A DNA stretch of 64,000 nt from Emiliania huxleyi CCMP1516 (Eukaryota > Haptophyta > Isochrysidales > Noelaerhabdaceae): NCBI RefSeq assembly GCF_000372725.1, contig NW_005200960.1, positions 85,449 to 149,448 on the forward strand, in the 5' to 3' direction. The translations under genes were made by a program, and so were the position numbers. How positions within the stretch are numbered: position 1 is the first letter of the stretch; every line of letters begins with the position of its first letter. Under the pieces are notes generated by a model, which saw only the letters and a program-made list of their open reading frames with translations, was not told the origin of the DNA and searched no databases. Of this stretch, positions 22,059 to 34,279 are shown piece by piece.

Positions 22059-22966
22059 TGCAGCGGTGGGCGGAGGGGCGGCGGCTGCGCGGGCGGCGGC
22101 GGCGGCGGCGATGACGGCGGCGGCGGCGACGGCGGCGACGTCGGGGGCGGCGGCGACGGCGGCGGGTGCGCGGGAGGGTGCAGCGGCGGAGGGGAGGGCG
22201 GGGGAGTGGGCGGCGAGGGTGGCCCTCGTGGCTGGGGTGGCTGCGGCGGCGGCGTGGGCGGGGGTGGCGGTGGCGGCGGCGGCGAGGGTGGCGGCGGCGA
22301 GGGTGGCGGCGGCGGAGGGGGCGACGGTGGCGGCGGCGGGAGCGGCGGCGGCGGTGGCGGCGACCACGGAGGTGCGGAGGGGGGCGGCGACGGCGGAGGC
22401 AGCGACGGAGAAGGCGGCGGCGGCGGCGGTGGCGATTGTGGCAAGGGAGGTGGTAGCGGCGGCGGGGGTGGCGAGGCAGGCGGCGGCGGCGATGGAGGCG
22501 GCGGGACGCGAGGCACTTTCACCCAGCACTCGAAGCCGGGTATGGCGGCCACGTTGAAGACCACCGAGTGGTGCAGCTCGCAGCGTTTGTACTCCTTCCC
22601 CTTCACCCGCCTGCAGTAGGAGTGTTGTGCTCCGGTCACTCTTAGCACGGAGACGCCGGGGCACCGAACGCGGGACAGACGCGGGCATGCAGACCAAGAG
22701 GCGCGTTGTGTGGGGATGTTGTGTGGGGATGGCAGCCACCTGCTGGCCAGGGAGCCAAACTCGTAGGCGATGCAGACGGCCTCTGCTGCGCAGCGTGCGC
22801 GGCAGTCGGCCGCATCCGTGAGCCATATCTCCTCATATGCGCCGGAGCCACCATTGACACTCCTGTCAGAGCGACAGCCGCCAGCACGTCCGTCGGGCAT
22901 GTACCACTGTGTGGCGGCCATCGCCCGGGCGCCGCAGCAGAGGGCGAGCGCGAGGAGGATGAGCAT
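19373..22966 (-). CDS. Secreted pentapeptide-repeat protein with PAN/Apple-like and proline-rich regions
   Basis: The ATG at 22966 starts a signal peptide (MLILLALALCCGARAMAATQ). Next comes a Cys-rich segment with CRARC, CIAYEF and RCELHHSVVFNVAAIPGFEC, resembling a PAN/Apple domain, then about 120 residues of Pro/Ser-Pro (extensin-like), then pentapeptide repeats of the A(D/N)Lxx type spread over many short exons down to a stop at 19373. Clear pieces: DLPSANLKGQNLKHASL (about 21852-21790), ANLRNAQLDFADLSFADL (near 21640-21590), LTGASLASASLSDTNLSNAV (near 19765-19700), and LDGASLVGASLEFADLRTA then ADLTGARLAGARG at the end. Several donors are GC. The full exon set is unresolved because a 64-base exon/intron-like unit is tandemly repeated at 21.16-21.6 kb. 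Pentapeptide repeats form right-handed beta helices; the role here is unknown. Confidence 0.75.
20310..20410. repeat. CTG/CTA trinucleotide-rich tract
   Basis: Imperfect CTGCTGCTACTG run inside an intron of the pentapeptide-repeat gene. A related tract lies at 20080-20115. Confidence 0.7.
21162..21600. repeat. 64-base tandem array of exon-plus-intron-like units
   Basis: Seven units of 64 bases, one longer by an extra TGTCTAGGAAG. On the reverse strand each unit reads ACTTGCGCGGGGCAGACCTC... (24 bases, pentapeptide-like coding) followed by GCGCGAGACACTTCCTAGAC... ending GCAG (40 bases), a plausible GC...AG intron. The third-position C/T difference in GGGGCA/AGGGCA alternates in the first four units, suggesting a 128-base duplication step. 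Confidence 0.85.
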
Positions 22967-23640
22967 TTGCTAAGAACGGAAACGGAGACAGGCTCGTCGA
23001 CGAGACGCGATAGTGGCACAAAAAGAATTTTACATCCCGATTTTCATTCCAAGTGCGCGGAGCTGCTCCTTCTCTGTCCCTACCCGGGCAGGAAGCGTGG
23101 GCAGCAGCAGCGCGGCAAGGGCCGCGGTGCCAGGGGCCGTGCCGATGCTGGACCCCGTCTCGTTGACAAGAACGCGCTGTCCGCGCGCGGCAGCGGGCCC
23201 TCGCGCCAGTCGCGCTCGCCGTCGCCCGACTCTCCGCCCGCCAAGTGGGCCGCCTCCGCTGACTCGTCCGGCTATGAAACCGATACGCCGGACGAGGTGC
23301 AGCAGGATGGCGGTCCGCAGGGTATGCGGCGCGCTCGGCATGAGGACGCAGTTCGACGCGGCGGTGGCGGCGGGCGAACTTCTCCCTTCTCGAGCTGCTC
23401 GAGAGCTTGCCGCGAGGGGTGGTCAGGTGCCTCGCAGGGAGAGGGGCGGCGAGAAGACACAGGCGCCAGTGCGACGAGACGCGATGGCGCCTGACCAAAG
23501 AGAATTAAAAAATAGCCTCTCACACCACTAGGTATGAGGCACGGGACTGGCGCGCAGGGGCACTAACACAGGACACCACGTTCTAAAGCCCACTCCCTCT
23601 CACGAGACGAGGCACGGGACTGGCGCGCACTGGCACTAAC
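22967..23640. other. Possible degraded gene, unrecognised
   Basis: On the plus strand about 23080-23320 reads as hydrophilic, low-complexity protein (SPSPDSPPAKWAASADSSGY, then an acidic end). A second frame follows, with MRTQFDAAVAAGELLPSRAA near 23340. There is no clear start, splice pattern or family. The region also holds two copies of GGACTGGCGCGCA(C/G)(T/G)GGCAC (23540 and 23610). It may be a decayed insertion. Confidence 0.25.
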
Positions 23641-23875
23641 ATCAAGAAATCACGACTCTCACAGTGATTTGGGCTCAGCAGCTTGTCAGCCCTCAGCCGA
23701 AGCTGGGGCTGGTCCCGTAGCCGAGAGAGCCCGCGTCGATGAGTTCGACGCGGTCGGGAGGCTTGCGAAGAGGCCAGCGAGGTGGCGATCGCTGTACTTC
23801 ATGGCGCCCTCAAAGTGGGGCTGGCTGACTCGCCAGAGCCCAGAGGTCGATACTCTGGACAACCCATAGGATCAA
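23641..23875. repeat. Dispersed repeat family 3, copy 1
   Basis: About 230 bases with a second copy in the same orientation at about 39545-39870. Shared parts include AAGAAATCACGACT, GTGATTTGGGCTC, AGCAGCTTGTCAGCCCTCAG and GGCCAGCGAGGTGGCGATCG. Each copy has its own small insertions. No coding frame is shared, so it is probably non-coding and transposon-derived. Confidence 0.8.
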
Positions 23876-23991
23876 AAATCTCTCTCTCTCTAACATCCGG
23901 GCAGCGTGACGCACAACTTTAACCTCCCATACGTGTTTGTGCTCCTCCTTCGCTGTCCCATCTCCTCATCTCTTTCCCACCTAGGCGGTGC

Positions 23992-24117
<126 letters not shown>

Positions 24118-24627
24118 TGACAAGGGACCCCTCCTGTTTCTTATCAACAACGAAGGCGCTCTCAAAAAAAGAATTTTACGACTCGACTCTAACTCACTAG
24201 GAATGGGACTGGCGCGCACTGCCACTGGCAACCAACACAGGTACGGCGTTGTGAAGAAACTACTGAGATACGCTGCTCGGCTTCTGCAGCCCTGTGGCCA
24301 ATTCTAAGAATTGTAGGATGAGCTCTCTGTGACAACACTGGCACGGGACTGGCGCGCACACGCGCACTGCCGGCACACAAAAAAGAATCAGGGCAGCAAA
24401 GGTGGGGACGTCTGCGTACTGCGCGCCTCCTCCCCCGCAGCGGTCTCCACCCTCGCCCAAGAGAGCCGGCAGCCGCCCACCGGGCACGGCGCACGAGAGC
24501 GTAACTCTGTGGCGTAACTTGGGATGTCTCGGTCTTTCTTTCTTTGCTGAGTCGTCGCGCCGGCTCGGCGCCACGCCCCACGCCGGCTATAACAGGCTAT
24601 AACGAAAACCCAAAACCCGCACGGCCC
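24118..24627. other. Intergenic stretch
   Basis: No gene is supported. It contains two more copies of the GGACTGGCGCGCAC motif (about 24206 and 24344). Confidence 0.4.
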
Positions 24628-25647
24628 TCAGCGCCGACCCTTCTTCTTCGCCTTGGCCGCCTTCCCCTGCGACGCGCCCTGGCTCCCACACGCCACGCAG
24701 CAGTCCCAGTCTCGGCAGGCGTCGCAGTGGTACCCGCCGCGAGTGTACTCAAAGTCGATGCCGCACAGGTCGCAGTGTCCCACGCCCGCGGCCAGGTGGC
24801 GGTAGTCGCGCGGCTTGCTGTTGACTGGCGTCAGGCGATGGCCGCGATGGCAGGCGCGCTGCGCGGGGGGCGGCGGCATGAGCGACGGCGCCTTGCGCTT
24901 GCCGCCGCCGCCGCCGCTGCTCCTCTTGACGGGTGCATGCTCCTCCTCGCTCTCCTCGCTCTCCTCGTCCAGGTCCTCAAAATCACCGTCCGAGTCGCTA
25001 TCGGCCACCATCTGTCGCCGCTGCTGCGGGGTGAGGCTGAGCCAGACGGCCTTGATCGCCTCGCGCTGCCGCGCACTCCCCGACGGCAGCCGAGCCGCCG
25101 CCTGGAGCCGCTTGTCGCCGGGAAGGACCTCCAACAACGCCTCGATGAGCTCCTCGTCCATATCAGACTCGTCCAGCTCGAGGTCGTTCTCCGATACCTC
25201 TGCGTCTGCGAGTCTCGCGCAGATATCGTCGGCGTCGGAGGCTTTGGACGCTGCGTTGGTCGCGAGCCACTCGCGCGCTGCCGCCACGGCGTCAAAGACG
25301 ACCACGTCGCCATGGCCGCCATCCACAGCCGCCGCCACCGAAGCGGCGAGCGCTTTCGCCTGCTCCGCTGACGGTGCGAAGAACCCTCCTTTGGGAGCGG
25401 ACCGGTGCTCAAAGAGGTCGGCGTGCTGCGCGAGGCTCGAGCACGTTATGATGGGGGCGGCGCTGGACGGATACGAAGAAGGAAGGCTGACTTCCATCGC
25501 GATCGCGCCAACCACTTCTTTGTCGTCGACCACCTCTGGCGTCACGGCGATCACGATCCTCCCTGCCGACTCGCTGTCGACCCACAGGTCAGGACCGAGG
25601 ATGGATGAAAGAGCGACGAGCTCATCGGTGGCCTCTTCCGAGGGCAT
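24628..25647 (-). CDS. RWD-domain protein with C-terminal C1-like zinc finger
   Basis: A single-exon frame. Residues ~5-110 (EEATDELVALSSILGPDLWV ... EVSLPSSYPSSAAPIITCSS) follow the RWD/GI domain pattern seen in GCN2, RNF14 and RWDD proteins. The middle is acidic and Ser-rich with DSDSDGDFEDLDEESEESEE. The C-terminus has CHRGH, CDLCGIDFEY, YHCDACRDWDCCVAC, a C1/DC1- or ZZ-like zinc-binding cluster, then a basic KAKKKGRR tail. Start choice: the ATG at 25647 gives MPSEEATDEL; an in-frame ATG at 25725 would add 26 residues. The function is unknown; RWD domains usually bind proteins. Confidence 0.8.
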   Translation of the reverse strand: MPSEEATDELVALSSILGPDLWVDSESAGRIVIAVTPEVVDDKEVVGAIAMEVSLPSSYPSSAAPIITCSSLAQHADLFEHRSAPKGGFFAPSAEQAKALAASVAAAVDGGHGDVVVFDAVAAAREWLATNAASKASDADDICARLADAEVSENDLELDESDMDEELIEALLEVLPGDKRLQAAARLPSGSARQREAIKAVWLSLTPQQRRQMVADSDSDGDFEDLDEESEESEEEHAPVKRSSGGGGGKRKAPSLMPPPPAQRACHRGHRLTPVNSKPRDYRHLAAGVGHCDLCGIDFEYTRGGYHCDACRDWDCCVACGSQGASQGKAAKAKKKGRR

Positions 25648-25892
25648 ACGAACCGCTCTAGAGCGAGCGCGTGGTCGAGATGTCTCGTAAAACAGTGGCC
25701 ACGCTCCGGCGCGAACACAGCCCATGGAATCGCGTGCCAGATAGGCTCATGGGATAGCTCAAAGCTAGTATGTGTGTACATGATTGATGGTGCCAGCTGT
25801 GCGTCCCTCACTCAGTTCGCCTCTACGAAGGATCTACGTAGTACATACATGGCGCAGCGTCCGACATCGCATGCCGGGCGAGACCGGGGCCC

Positions 25893-26464
25893 TCACATCC
25901 TCTCCTCGGCGTGCGCCGCTAGCCGCACCAGCAGCAGGCCCTCGACGCCGAGCTCGACGGCCTGCTTGTACAGCGCCTCGGCCACGAGCGCGCGCTCCGC
26001 CTTTGACGTGGGGACGCCGTTGGGGACGGCGACGGCCGTGTCGGGCCGGTTGCCGTTGCTGCGTGGCGGGACGATCCCTCTGATGCGCAAGACCTGCGCC
26101 GCGTGGTACGGGACGCCGTAGATGCACCCGTTGGTGCCGACAACGCCAGAGGACCACTTGTCGCCAAACAGCCCATAGTCTGGCCCTATCAGCGCCGACT
26201 CCTGCGTCTTCGGGTCAAAGCGCAGCACGCGCTCCGCGTCGTATGGGATGCCGTAGATGAAGCCGTCTGCGCCGACGAGGCCGCACGACCATTTGCCGCC
26301 GCCCTGCCCGAGGTCGCCGCCGACGAGCGTCGCCTGCTGCGTCAGCGGGTCGAAGCGCAGGAGGCGCTCCGCGACAAAGGGCAGGCCGTAAATGCAGCCG
26401 TCGGGGCCGATGACGCCGCCCGCCCACTTGTGCGTCGACTGAGCCTGCGCCGCAGACCCCGCGC

Positions 26465-26496
<32 letters not shown>

Positions 26497-27176
26497 CGCG
26501 AGGAGGAAGAGGCGCCGTCGTCGTCCTCCTCCTCGCCCGCCGGCTCGCCCGCCTCGCCGAGGTCGGGTCCGACGAGGCTCGCCTCGCGCGTCGTAGGGTC
26601 GAAGCGCAGCACGTGCGATGAGCTGCCCGGGATGCCGTATATGCAGTTGTCCCTGCCGAGCACGCAGCCCCGCCACTTGCCGCCCCCCTGCGGGTTGGCC
26701 TCGTCGCCCTCGCCAAGGTCCGGGCCGACGAGAGTCACTTCCTGCGTCGACGGGTCGAAGCGAAGCACACGCGCAGAGTTGAAGGGCACGCCGTAGACGC
26801 AGCCGTCGGGCCCGAGCACTCCGCCGTCCCACTTGCCGCCTCCCTGCCCCAGGTAGGGCCCCACGAGCGTCGCCTCCTCTGCCACCGGGTCAAAGCGCAG
26901 CACCCTTGCGCTGTCGTGCGGAATGCCGTAGATGCAGCCGTCGCGGCCGAGGACACCGTCAGACCACTTGTACTCCTCCCCACCCAAGTCTGCTCCGATC
27001 AGCATCGAGTTTTGCGTCTCTGGGTCAAAGCGCAGCACTTGCCTCGCGTCGGCTGGCACGCCATAGATGCAGCCGTCGCAGCCGAGCACCGCGCCGGCAA
27101 AGCCGAGGCGGCCGCCGCTGCTCAGCTCAAGCTTGAGCAGCTCAGGCCCGACGGTCCCGATGCGGGGTGAGTCCAT
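25893..27176 (-). CDS. Seven-repeat propeller-like protein
   Basis: Single exon, 427 residues. Seven ~50-residue repeats share DGCIYGIP...VLRFDP.T(Q)E.TLVGPDLG.GGGKW (the DGCIYG variants start near residues 34, 82, 130, 183, 267, 315 and 363). Seven such repeats with alternating short strands suggest a seven-bladed beta-propeller of Kelch/SMP-30-like style; this is inferred from the pattern, not from a recognised family name. Repeats 4 and 5 are separated by an acidic and poly-Ser insert encoded by a GAC/GTC-type triplet tract (26466-26500). There is no signal peptide. It is divergent from the STI1-domain gene, with 243 bases between the start codons. Confidence 0.8.
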
Positions 27177-27419
27177 TGGAGCTCTAGCCCGACGTCGGAC
27201 GTCCCCGTCCCCGTCGGCGATTGTCTGTTTAAATAGTTGTGCGGGCCAAAAAGAACTTTTGTTGTAACTCGGCGCCGTTGTGGGAGGCGACAACAACAAC
27301 AGACAACACAAACCGGGGCGCGTCTGCGAGATAGATCGAAAGAGGAAAGAACTGAGAGCCGGCCCCGCCGGAAGTCTTTTTCGCTGTAGGCCGCGTGCGT
27401 TTCTTTTTCGCTGTTTGCG
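27177..27419. promoter_or_regulatory. Short divergent promoter region
   Basis: Only 243 bases separate the start codons of two divergent genes, so both promoters and 5' leaders must lie here. No TATA-like box was evident. Confidence 0.5.
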
Positions 27420-28433
27420 ATGGCGGCGTTGGAGGATCGATCCTTCGACGAAGACGAAGGTGACGTCCCACCGCTGCTGCAGGTCCCATCCGACCATCTG
27501 CCCGCTCCGGCTCCTCCGCCAGCACCACCACAGCTATTGCCGACACCCGTCGATTCTCTCACTGGCGCACTCGTCGAGGTACACTCACTCAGTTCGCGCC
27601 CGGAGCTCAACGGTGCCATCGGCAGCGCGTGCAGCTGGCTGGCTGAGTCCGGGAGGTATGAAGTGCGCATCATGAGCGGCGCCAAACCCGTCAGACTGTG
27701 CGTCAGACCCGCCAACCTGAGACGCGCGCCGCCGGAAGCAGCACGCAGACCTGTTGCCAGCGGAGCATTGCCTGTCGTGCGTGGTGATGGCCGCGGCGGC
27801 GCGTCTACGCTGCAGCTGCCCGAGGTGCAGAGCAGCATGGCGGAGGCGGAGGCTGCGGCGGGTGGCGCTGTCGCAGGCGCATCGTGGGTGACACCGGAGC
27901 TGCTGGCCAAGGTAGCTGCCGACCCGCTGCTGCGCAAGGCCTTCACGGACGCGCGGTGCGCCGAGGCGATGGAGGCGCTGCAGACCGACCCCAAGTCGGC
28001 GATGGAGCGGTACGGCCACGTGGAGGAGATGCGCGACTTTTTGCAGGCACCGAGACCAGCCAAGATTCGCAGGTTCGGCGAGATTCAAGCGGTTCGTCGA
28101 GCCTCCCGCCCCTCCCCGCAGGCCTTCCTCAAGCTGATGGGGGAGCACTTCAGCGCACTCGGCGAGGAGGGAGCGGCGCGAGAGGCCGCCATCCGCCCGG
28201 CCGCCGTAGAGACGGCTGAGGAGCGCTCGGCGCGCGAGGCGGCGGACAAGGCGCTGCGCGACCCCGAGGTGGTTGCGATCCTGCAGGAGCCGCGCATGCA
28301 GGCGCTGCTGCAGCGGCTGCACGAGGGGAGGTCGCTCGAGGTCGAGGCGGAGATGCGCGCGCCCGACACGATGCGCAAGCTGCGCCGGCTCGCGGAAGCG
28401 GGCCTCATCGGGATGCACTTCGGCAGCCCTTGA
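27420..28433 (+). CDS. STI1/HOP-type domain protein with N-terminal SH3-like segment
   Basis: The ATG at 27420 starts MAALEDRSFDEDEGDVPPLL. Residues ~45-100 (LTGALVEVHSLSSRPELNGA ... RYEVRIMSGAKPVRLCVRPA) match the small barrel often found in algal proteins (RPELNG ... VKPENL pattern). The C-terminal half has two STI1-like units: ELLAKVAADPLLRKAF...MERYGHVEEMRDFLQ and ALRDPEVVAILQEPRMQALL, the second being the DPEV..L.dP.m motif of HOP/HIP co-chaperones. A 75-base GC...AG intron (28047-28121, CAG|GCACCG) is likely; it is in frame and open, so the protein is 312 residues spliced or 337 unspliced. The spliced form joins DFLQ to AFLKLMGEHF, which fits the family better. Likely an Hsp70/Hsp90-linked cochaperone. 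Confidence 0.8.
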   Translation: MAALEDRSFDEDEGDVPPLLQVPSDHLPAPAPPPAPPQLLPTPVDSLTGALVEVHSLSSRPELNGAIGSACSWLAESGRYEVRIMSGAKPVRLCVRPANLRRAPPEAARRPVASGALPVVRGDGRGGASTLQLPEVQSSMAEAEAAAGGAVAGASWVTPELLAKVAADPLLRKAFTDARCAEAMEALQTDPKSAMERYGHVEEMRDFLQAPRPAKIRRFGEIQAVRRASRPSPQAFLKLMGEHFSALGEEGAAREAAIRPAAVETAEERSAREAADKALRDPEVVAILQEPRMQALLQRLHEGRSLEVEAEMRAPDTMRKLRRLAEAGLIGMHFGSP

Positions 28434-28813
28434 GTCATCGGCGACGCGAACAGAGAGCGGAGCCGCGGAGCGGAGAGAGAGAGAGCCACGCGCGTGCACA
28501 CCGCAGGCTCGCTCTTAAGGTCAAGCGCGGTCCTCGGATCCCCGCCAAAAACCTTTCGAGCAGGTCTGCCGAGATCTCTTGCGTGCATCTGCCATCTCCA
28601 CACACCCTCGCACAAGGACGAAAAAGAGTGTCAAAATTTACGCCGTTCAACGCACGCGCTGTCCGTCGTGCAGCTGCAGGGTGCTCGACGCACACCCGCC
28701 CGCTTTCTGCGCCGGCCGCCCCGTGGAGTCCCCGCATCAACCTCTCGCTCTCTGCCCGCCCGCCGCTCGCCCGTTCCTTGCGCTCCTCCCCTGCGCTACC
28801 GGCACCTGCCCCT

Positions 28814-30355
<1,542 letters not shown>

Positions 30356-30910
30356 GCCGTCAGGTACCTTGCTGTCTCCGATCACTCCGATGTCGCCGAC
30401 GTAAGGGTGGCAAACAACCAAAAAGAAATCGCGCCAGCGTCCAAGGGATCCCACGATTGCGAATGCCGTCCTCCCATCCCTCCCTTGGGTTGTCTGTTTT
30501 CTTTCTTTCTTTTTACGATTGCGAATGTGGGGACTACATGATTACAGGAAGGGTGGAGGGGCCCGTCTGCAGAGCTAGGCGGCGCTGGCACCCCCCACTG
30601 GGGCCGAGGACAAGAAGCGTCACTTCCTTGTTCTTTTGCTTGTTGATCCAGTCGGTACGCTCCTTGCGCGCCTGCTTGTTGATGTTGTCGGCGTCGCCCG
30701 CCACCGCCGCCTTGGAGATCTGCTGCAAAACGCGGCGAAAATTCGCGCGTGCGAGCGCGCGCGGCAGCGCAAAACCGCTACCAGTACGCGAGACGGAAGC
30801 AGAGCCAGAAAAGAAAACGCTGCGGCTAAAACGAGAAACGCCGTGCTTGGCAGAGCCACGGCAGCGAGACAAACCGTTCGCGATCCACTCACTCACTGTC
30901 ACTGTCAGAT
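30356..30910. promoter_or_regulatory. Divergent region with CCATCCCTCCCTTGGGTTGT element
   Basis: Between the epimerase (-) and DUF3883 (+) starts. It holds a nearly exact copy of the dispersed CCATCCCTCCCTTGGGTTGT + TTTC tract (30471-30515), again on the 5' side of a reverse-strand gene. No coding frame is supported. Confidence 0.5.
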
Positions 30911-33761
30911 ATGCTGCTACACCCTCGCCCGCCGCCGACGCCGGCAGCTGTCGATCGCGAGTGCCTGCGTGCTGCAGCCGCCATCGCCACGCGTGGCAGA
31001 TACGCCAGTGCTGCTGCGGTGACGCGAGACGCGTGCCTGGCGCTCGGCGTGTCCTCGTTCGAGGCAGTCGGCCTCTCGACGGCCGCCGTGCCCAGCCTGT
31101 GCCAAGTCTGGGAGATCGAGCGGCTCGTGGGGAGCTACGCCTCTGCATTTGCTGCCACGCACGGCATCGCCTGCATCGCGAATCTCGAGCCCGAGGTGGT
31201 CGCGGCGCTCCGCAGCCGCCTCGTGCCTCCGCTGCCGCCGCCACCCGCCGCCGCGGCCGCCACAGCTGCAGAGGAGGAGATTGACATCGAGGAGGAGCCG
31301 GAGGCGTCGGAGGCGTCGGAGGCGTCGGAGGCGGGCATGCAGGACGCGAGTCCGCTCGCCTCCTTCTCCGCGTTCGGCGTCGGACCGCTGCGTCTCCACC
31401 CGGCTGTGTGTGCGCTGTGGCCGGCGGCGGGGCGCGGGGAGGGTGGCGGCGAGGAGGGTGGCGGGGAGGGTGGCGGGTGGATGAGTCACGCGGAGGCGGG
31501 CGCAGCACCTCCTCTCCTCTGGAGGAAGAAAGTTCCTCACGAGTAGCTCGTCGCTGATAGGCGGCGCAGCACCTCGTCGCGCTCCTCGCCGAGCTGCAGC
31601 GGCCTGCGGCGCGGCCCGAGCAGCTCGAGCTCGTCGCTCCCGCCCCCGAGCAGCTCGACGTCTCTGCCGCGGCGCTCCGAGGGCGGCTCGAGGCCGCCTC
31701 TGGCCGCTCCCTCGCCTCGCTCGGCGTGCGGCTCGTGCCAGCAGCGCTGCCCGGCACGATCCACGCGCTGCGCAGCGCCGCCCACGCCTCGGCGGAGCTG
31801 CGCGCCGTGGCTGCCCAGCTCGCGCTCGAGCGGCACGCCGCCAGCGTGGCTGCACTCCGCGGCGGTGGCGGGGCGGGGCCGGCGAGGCTCCCCCCGCACG
31901 GCTCGTCCCTCTCTGCCGCCGCTCGCGGTGCCTCCGGAGCTGCAGCCTCGGCGACGGCTCCGCTCCCGCCGCGGCTCGCCTCCGCCCTCGGGCGGGCGCC
32001 ATCCGCGACATGTCCGTGACACTTCCTGGACGTGTCCCACAGGCTCGCCGCCCCGTCCGACGGGCGCGTGGGCGACGTGCTGACCTGCTGCAGAGCTCGG
32101 ATCGGCGCGCGCCCCTCCCGTCTCGTACACGTATACCTCGGCTGCATCTCGGCTGCATCTCGGCTGCATCTCGGCTGCATCTCGGCTGCAGCTCGGGTCG
32201 GCGCGCCACCGCCCCCTGGAGGGCGAGAGGCGTTGGGGGGGCAGAGGCATCGCACGGCCTGACGACCCTCCTCGAGCACCCGCCCTCGCTCGGAGCAGGC
32301 GAGTACCCGCGCCCCACTTGGACAGCTCTGCGCGCGACAGTGGCAGCGATGGCGACGCCCGATGCTAGACCGGCGAAGAGGCGACGCCGCGGCGGTGAGG
32401 CCGCCTCCGCCGAGCCCGCCTCCGCCGAGCCCGCCTCCGCCGAGCTCGACGGCGACGCTCTGCAGCGGGTGGCGACGGAGTACCTGATGCTCCACCTTGG
32501 TGCCACGAAGTGGCGGGCGAGGCGCTTCGCGGCTCCGGGCTCGGCCGAAGGCCAAACCAACGACCAGGTCGACCAGGCAGGCGCCACGGGAGGAGGCGGC
32601 GCCGAGGCAGCCGCGTCGGAGATCGAGTCGGCGTCGGCGGCGGTGGCCGAGCCGGGCTGCGGTGCCGAGGCGGCGGCGGCAGGGTCCGAGGTGGGGGTGG
32701 GAGTGGCGGACGCAGGGGAGAGGGCGGGTCGGGTTGGGGTGGGGAGGTCTGAGGAGGCGGTGGGAAGCGAGGAGAGGGAGGGAGAGGTGGAGGAGGAGGC
32801 GGAGGAGGAGGCGGAAAGCGACGACGACGACGAGGAGGAAAGCGAGGAGGAGGAGGAGGCGGCGGCGGAGGAGGAGGAGGAGGCGGCGGGAGGAGAATGG
32901 AGGGACCTGGCTGGCGGTCAGACCTCAGCAGAGGGGGAGGCGAGAGGAGGAGGAGGAGGCGGCGGTCAGACCTCGGTAGAGGCGCGTGCTCGACCGGCCC
33001 GATGCCTCACCTCGGAACCGTCTCGGAGCCTTCTCGGAGCCTTCTCCTGTAGGTCCGTGCTCGCCCGCTCAATGCGGTGGCGGCGCCTCCCGCGCGGTTG
33101 CGTCCTCCCTCCTCCCGCAACCGACCACCCCGCCACCCAGGCCGCTCCGTCCTGCCCTGGGCGCACCTGCCCGGCCGCACCTCCGTGCCGCCGCCGCCGT
33201 GGCGCGGCACCGTCGCGCTCGCCCCGCTTCGGGCGACAGGCGGCGGCGGCGGCGGCGGCGGCGGCGGGGCGGGCGGTGGCAGCGGCGCAGGCGGTAGCGG
33301 CGGCGACACGCGCGCCGAGCTCGCTGCCGTGGGGAGGTGGGGCGAGGCGCTGGTGTACAACTTGCTGCTTGCCACGCTGCCACCGTCGCGCCGCGTCGAT
33401 TGGCTCAACCACGAGGCGGAGACGCGAGCGCCGTGCGGCTCGCTGTGTGTGGTGCCGATCGGAGGTCTCGAGCGCGCTCAGCTGCTCGGCCTTCTGCTGT
33501 AGGTACGATTTGGTGGTCTGCGACCGGGGCGGGAGCGGTGTGCGCGAGTTCGTCGAGGTCAAGACGTCGCGCTACTACGACCACAACGTCTTTGACCTCT
33601 CCTACTTTGAGTGGGATTTCCTCTCCCGCGAGCCGCCCGTCCAGTACCGCATCTACCGCGTAAGCGGCGCGGCGGAGGCCGCCGGGCCGCGTGTCTCTGT
33701 GATCCATGATGTGCTGCGGGCCGTGAAGGAGGGATCGGCGCGCTTGTGCCTGGCGATTTAG
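30911..33761 (+). CDS. Protein with C-terminal DUF3883 (NO VEIN-like) domain
   Basis: Six exons, 30911-31423, 31561-31991, 32043-32094, 32247-33003, 33141-33432 and 33503-33761, sum to 767 residues with all phases consistent; exon 4/5 edges are the least certain. The C-terminus (GRWGEALVYNLLL ... WLNHEAETRAPYDLVVCDRG ... EFVEVKTSRYYDHNVFDLSY) is the DUF3883 domain, named from the plant NO VEIN protein. It is related to restriction-endonuclease-like folds; the acidic D/E and EVK pattern typical of that fold is visible. The N-terminal exons are Ala/Leu-rich helices. Exon 4 has repeated SAEPA units, a basic KRRRRG patch and a long Glu/Asp-rich tract (about 32780-32900). Four of five introns begin GC. 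Confidence 0.75.
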
Positions 33762-34279
33762 AGGCCGCCCGAAAAAAACTAACGAATACTTGGAGCTCTT
33801 GATCTCAAGTTTTCGGTCGTCGTCACAATTTATAATTATATACTCTATCGGTACTGTTTTTTTGGGATTTTGCCATGTTGTTCACGCGACCCTCCCAGAT
33901 ATCTCAGTCTCAGAGCCAGAGCGCAGAGCGGAGCGCGGGTGCGCGGCGTCCCTCTGGTTAGTGTACCAGAGAGGTCGCAGCGCCCATGGGCAGCGCCGTC
34001 GCGGTGACACCAGACAGCAGACACGTGTGAGCTGGCATGAGCAACCATGCGAATTTGTTGGGAGGGCCTCGACACGCGACAGCCGACACCCCCCCTCATC
34101 GGGACAAGAGTGATGAGCGGAGCTAAGGTGCGGTGCAACGATCATGGGCCGGATTGATGGGTAACAGAGAGGGGCTGAGGGAGATCCATGAATGAGACAA
34201 TGCCACATGATCATCATCGTTTGTGGACGTCATCTTGCTGCCATCTTGGAAAGCGACAGAACGCAATGGCTGTTGCTGA
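33762..34279. other. Convergent intergenic region
   Basis: Between the 3' ends of the DUF3883 (+) and lysine-degradation (-) genes. AT-richer, with no supported gene. Confidence 0.45.

Noticed and set aside
21982..22557. Ala-rich and Gly-rich plus-strand frames
   Set aside because: Antisense of the proline-rich coding region of the secreted pentapeptide-repeat protein.
30534..32555. 673-codon minus-strand open frame
   Set aside because: Antisense to the DUF3883 gene exons. Residues are Arg/Ala/Ser/Pro-biased without recognisable motifs.
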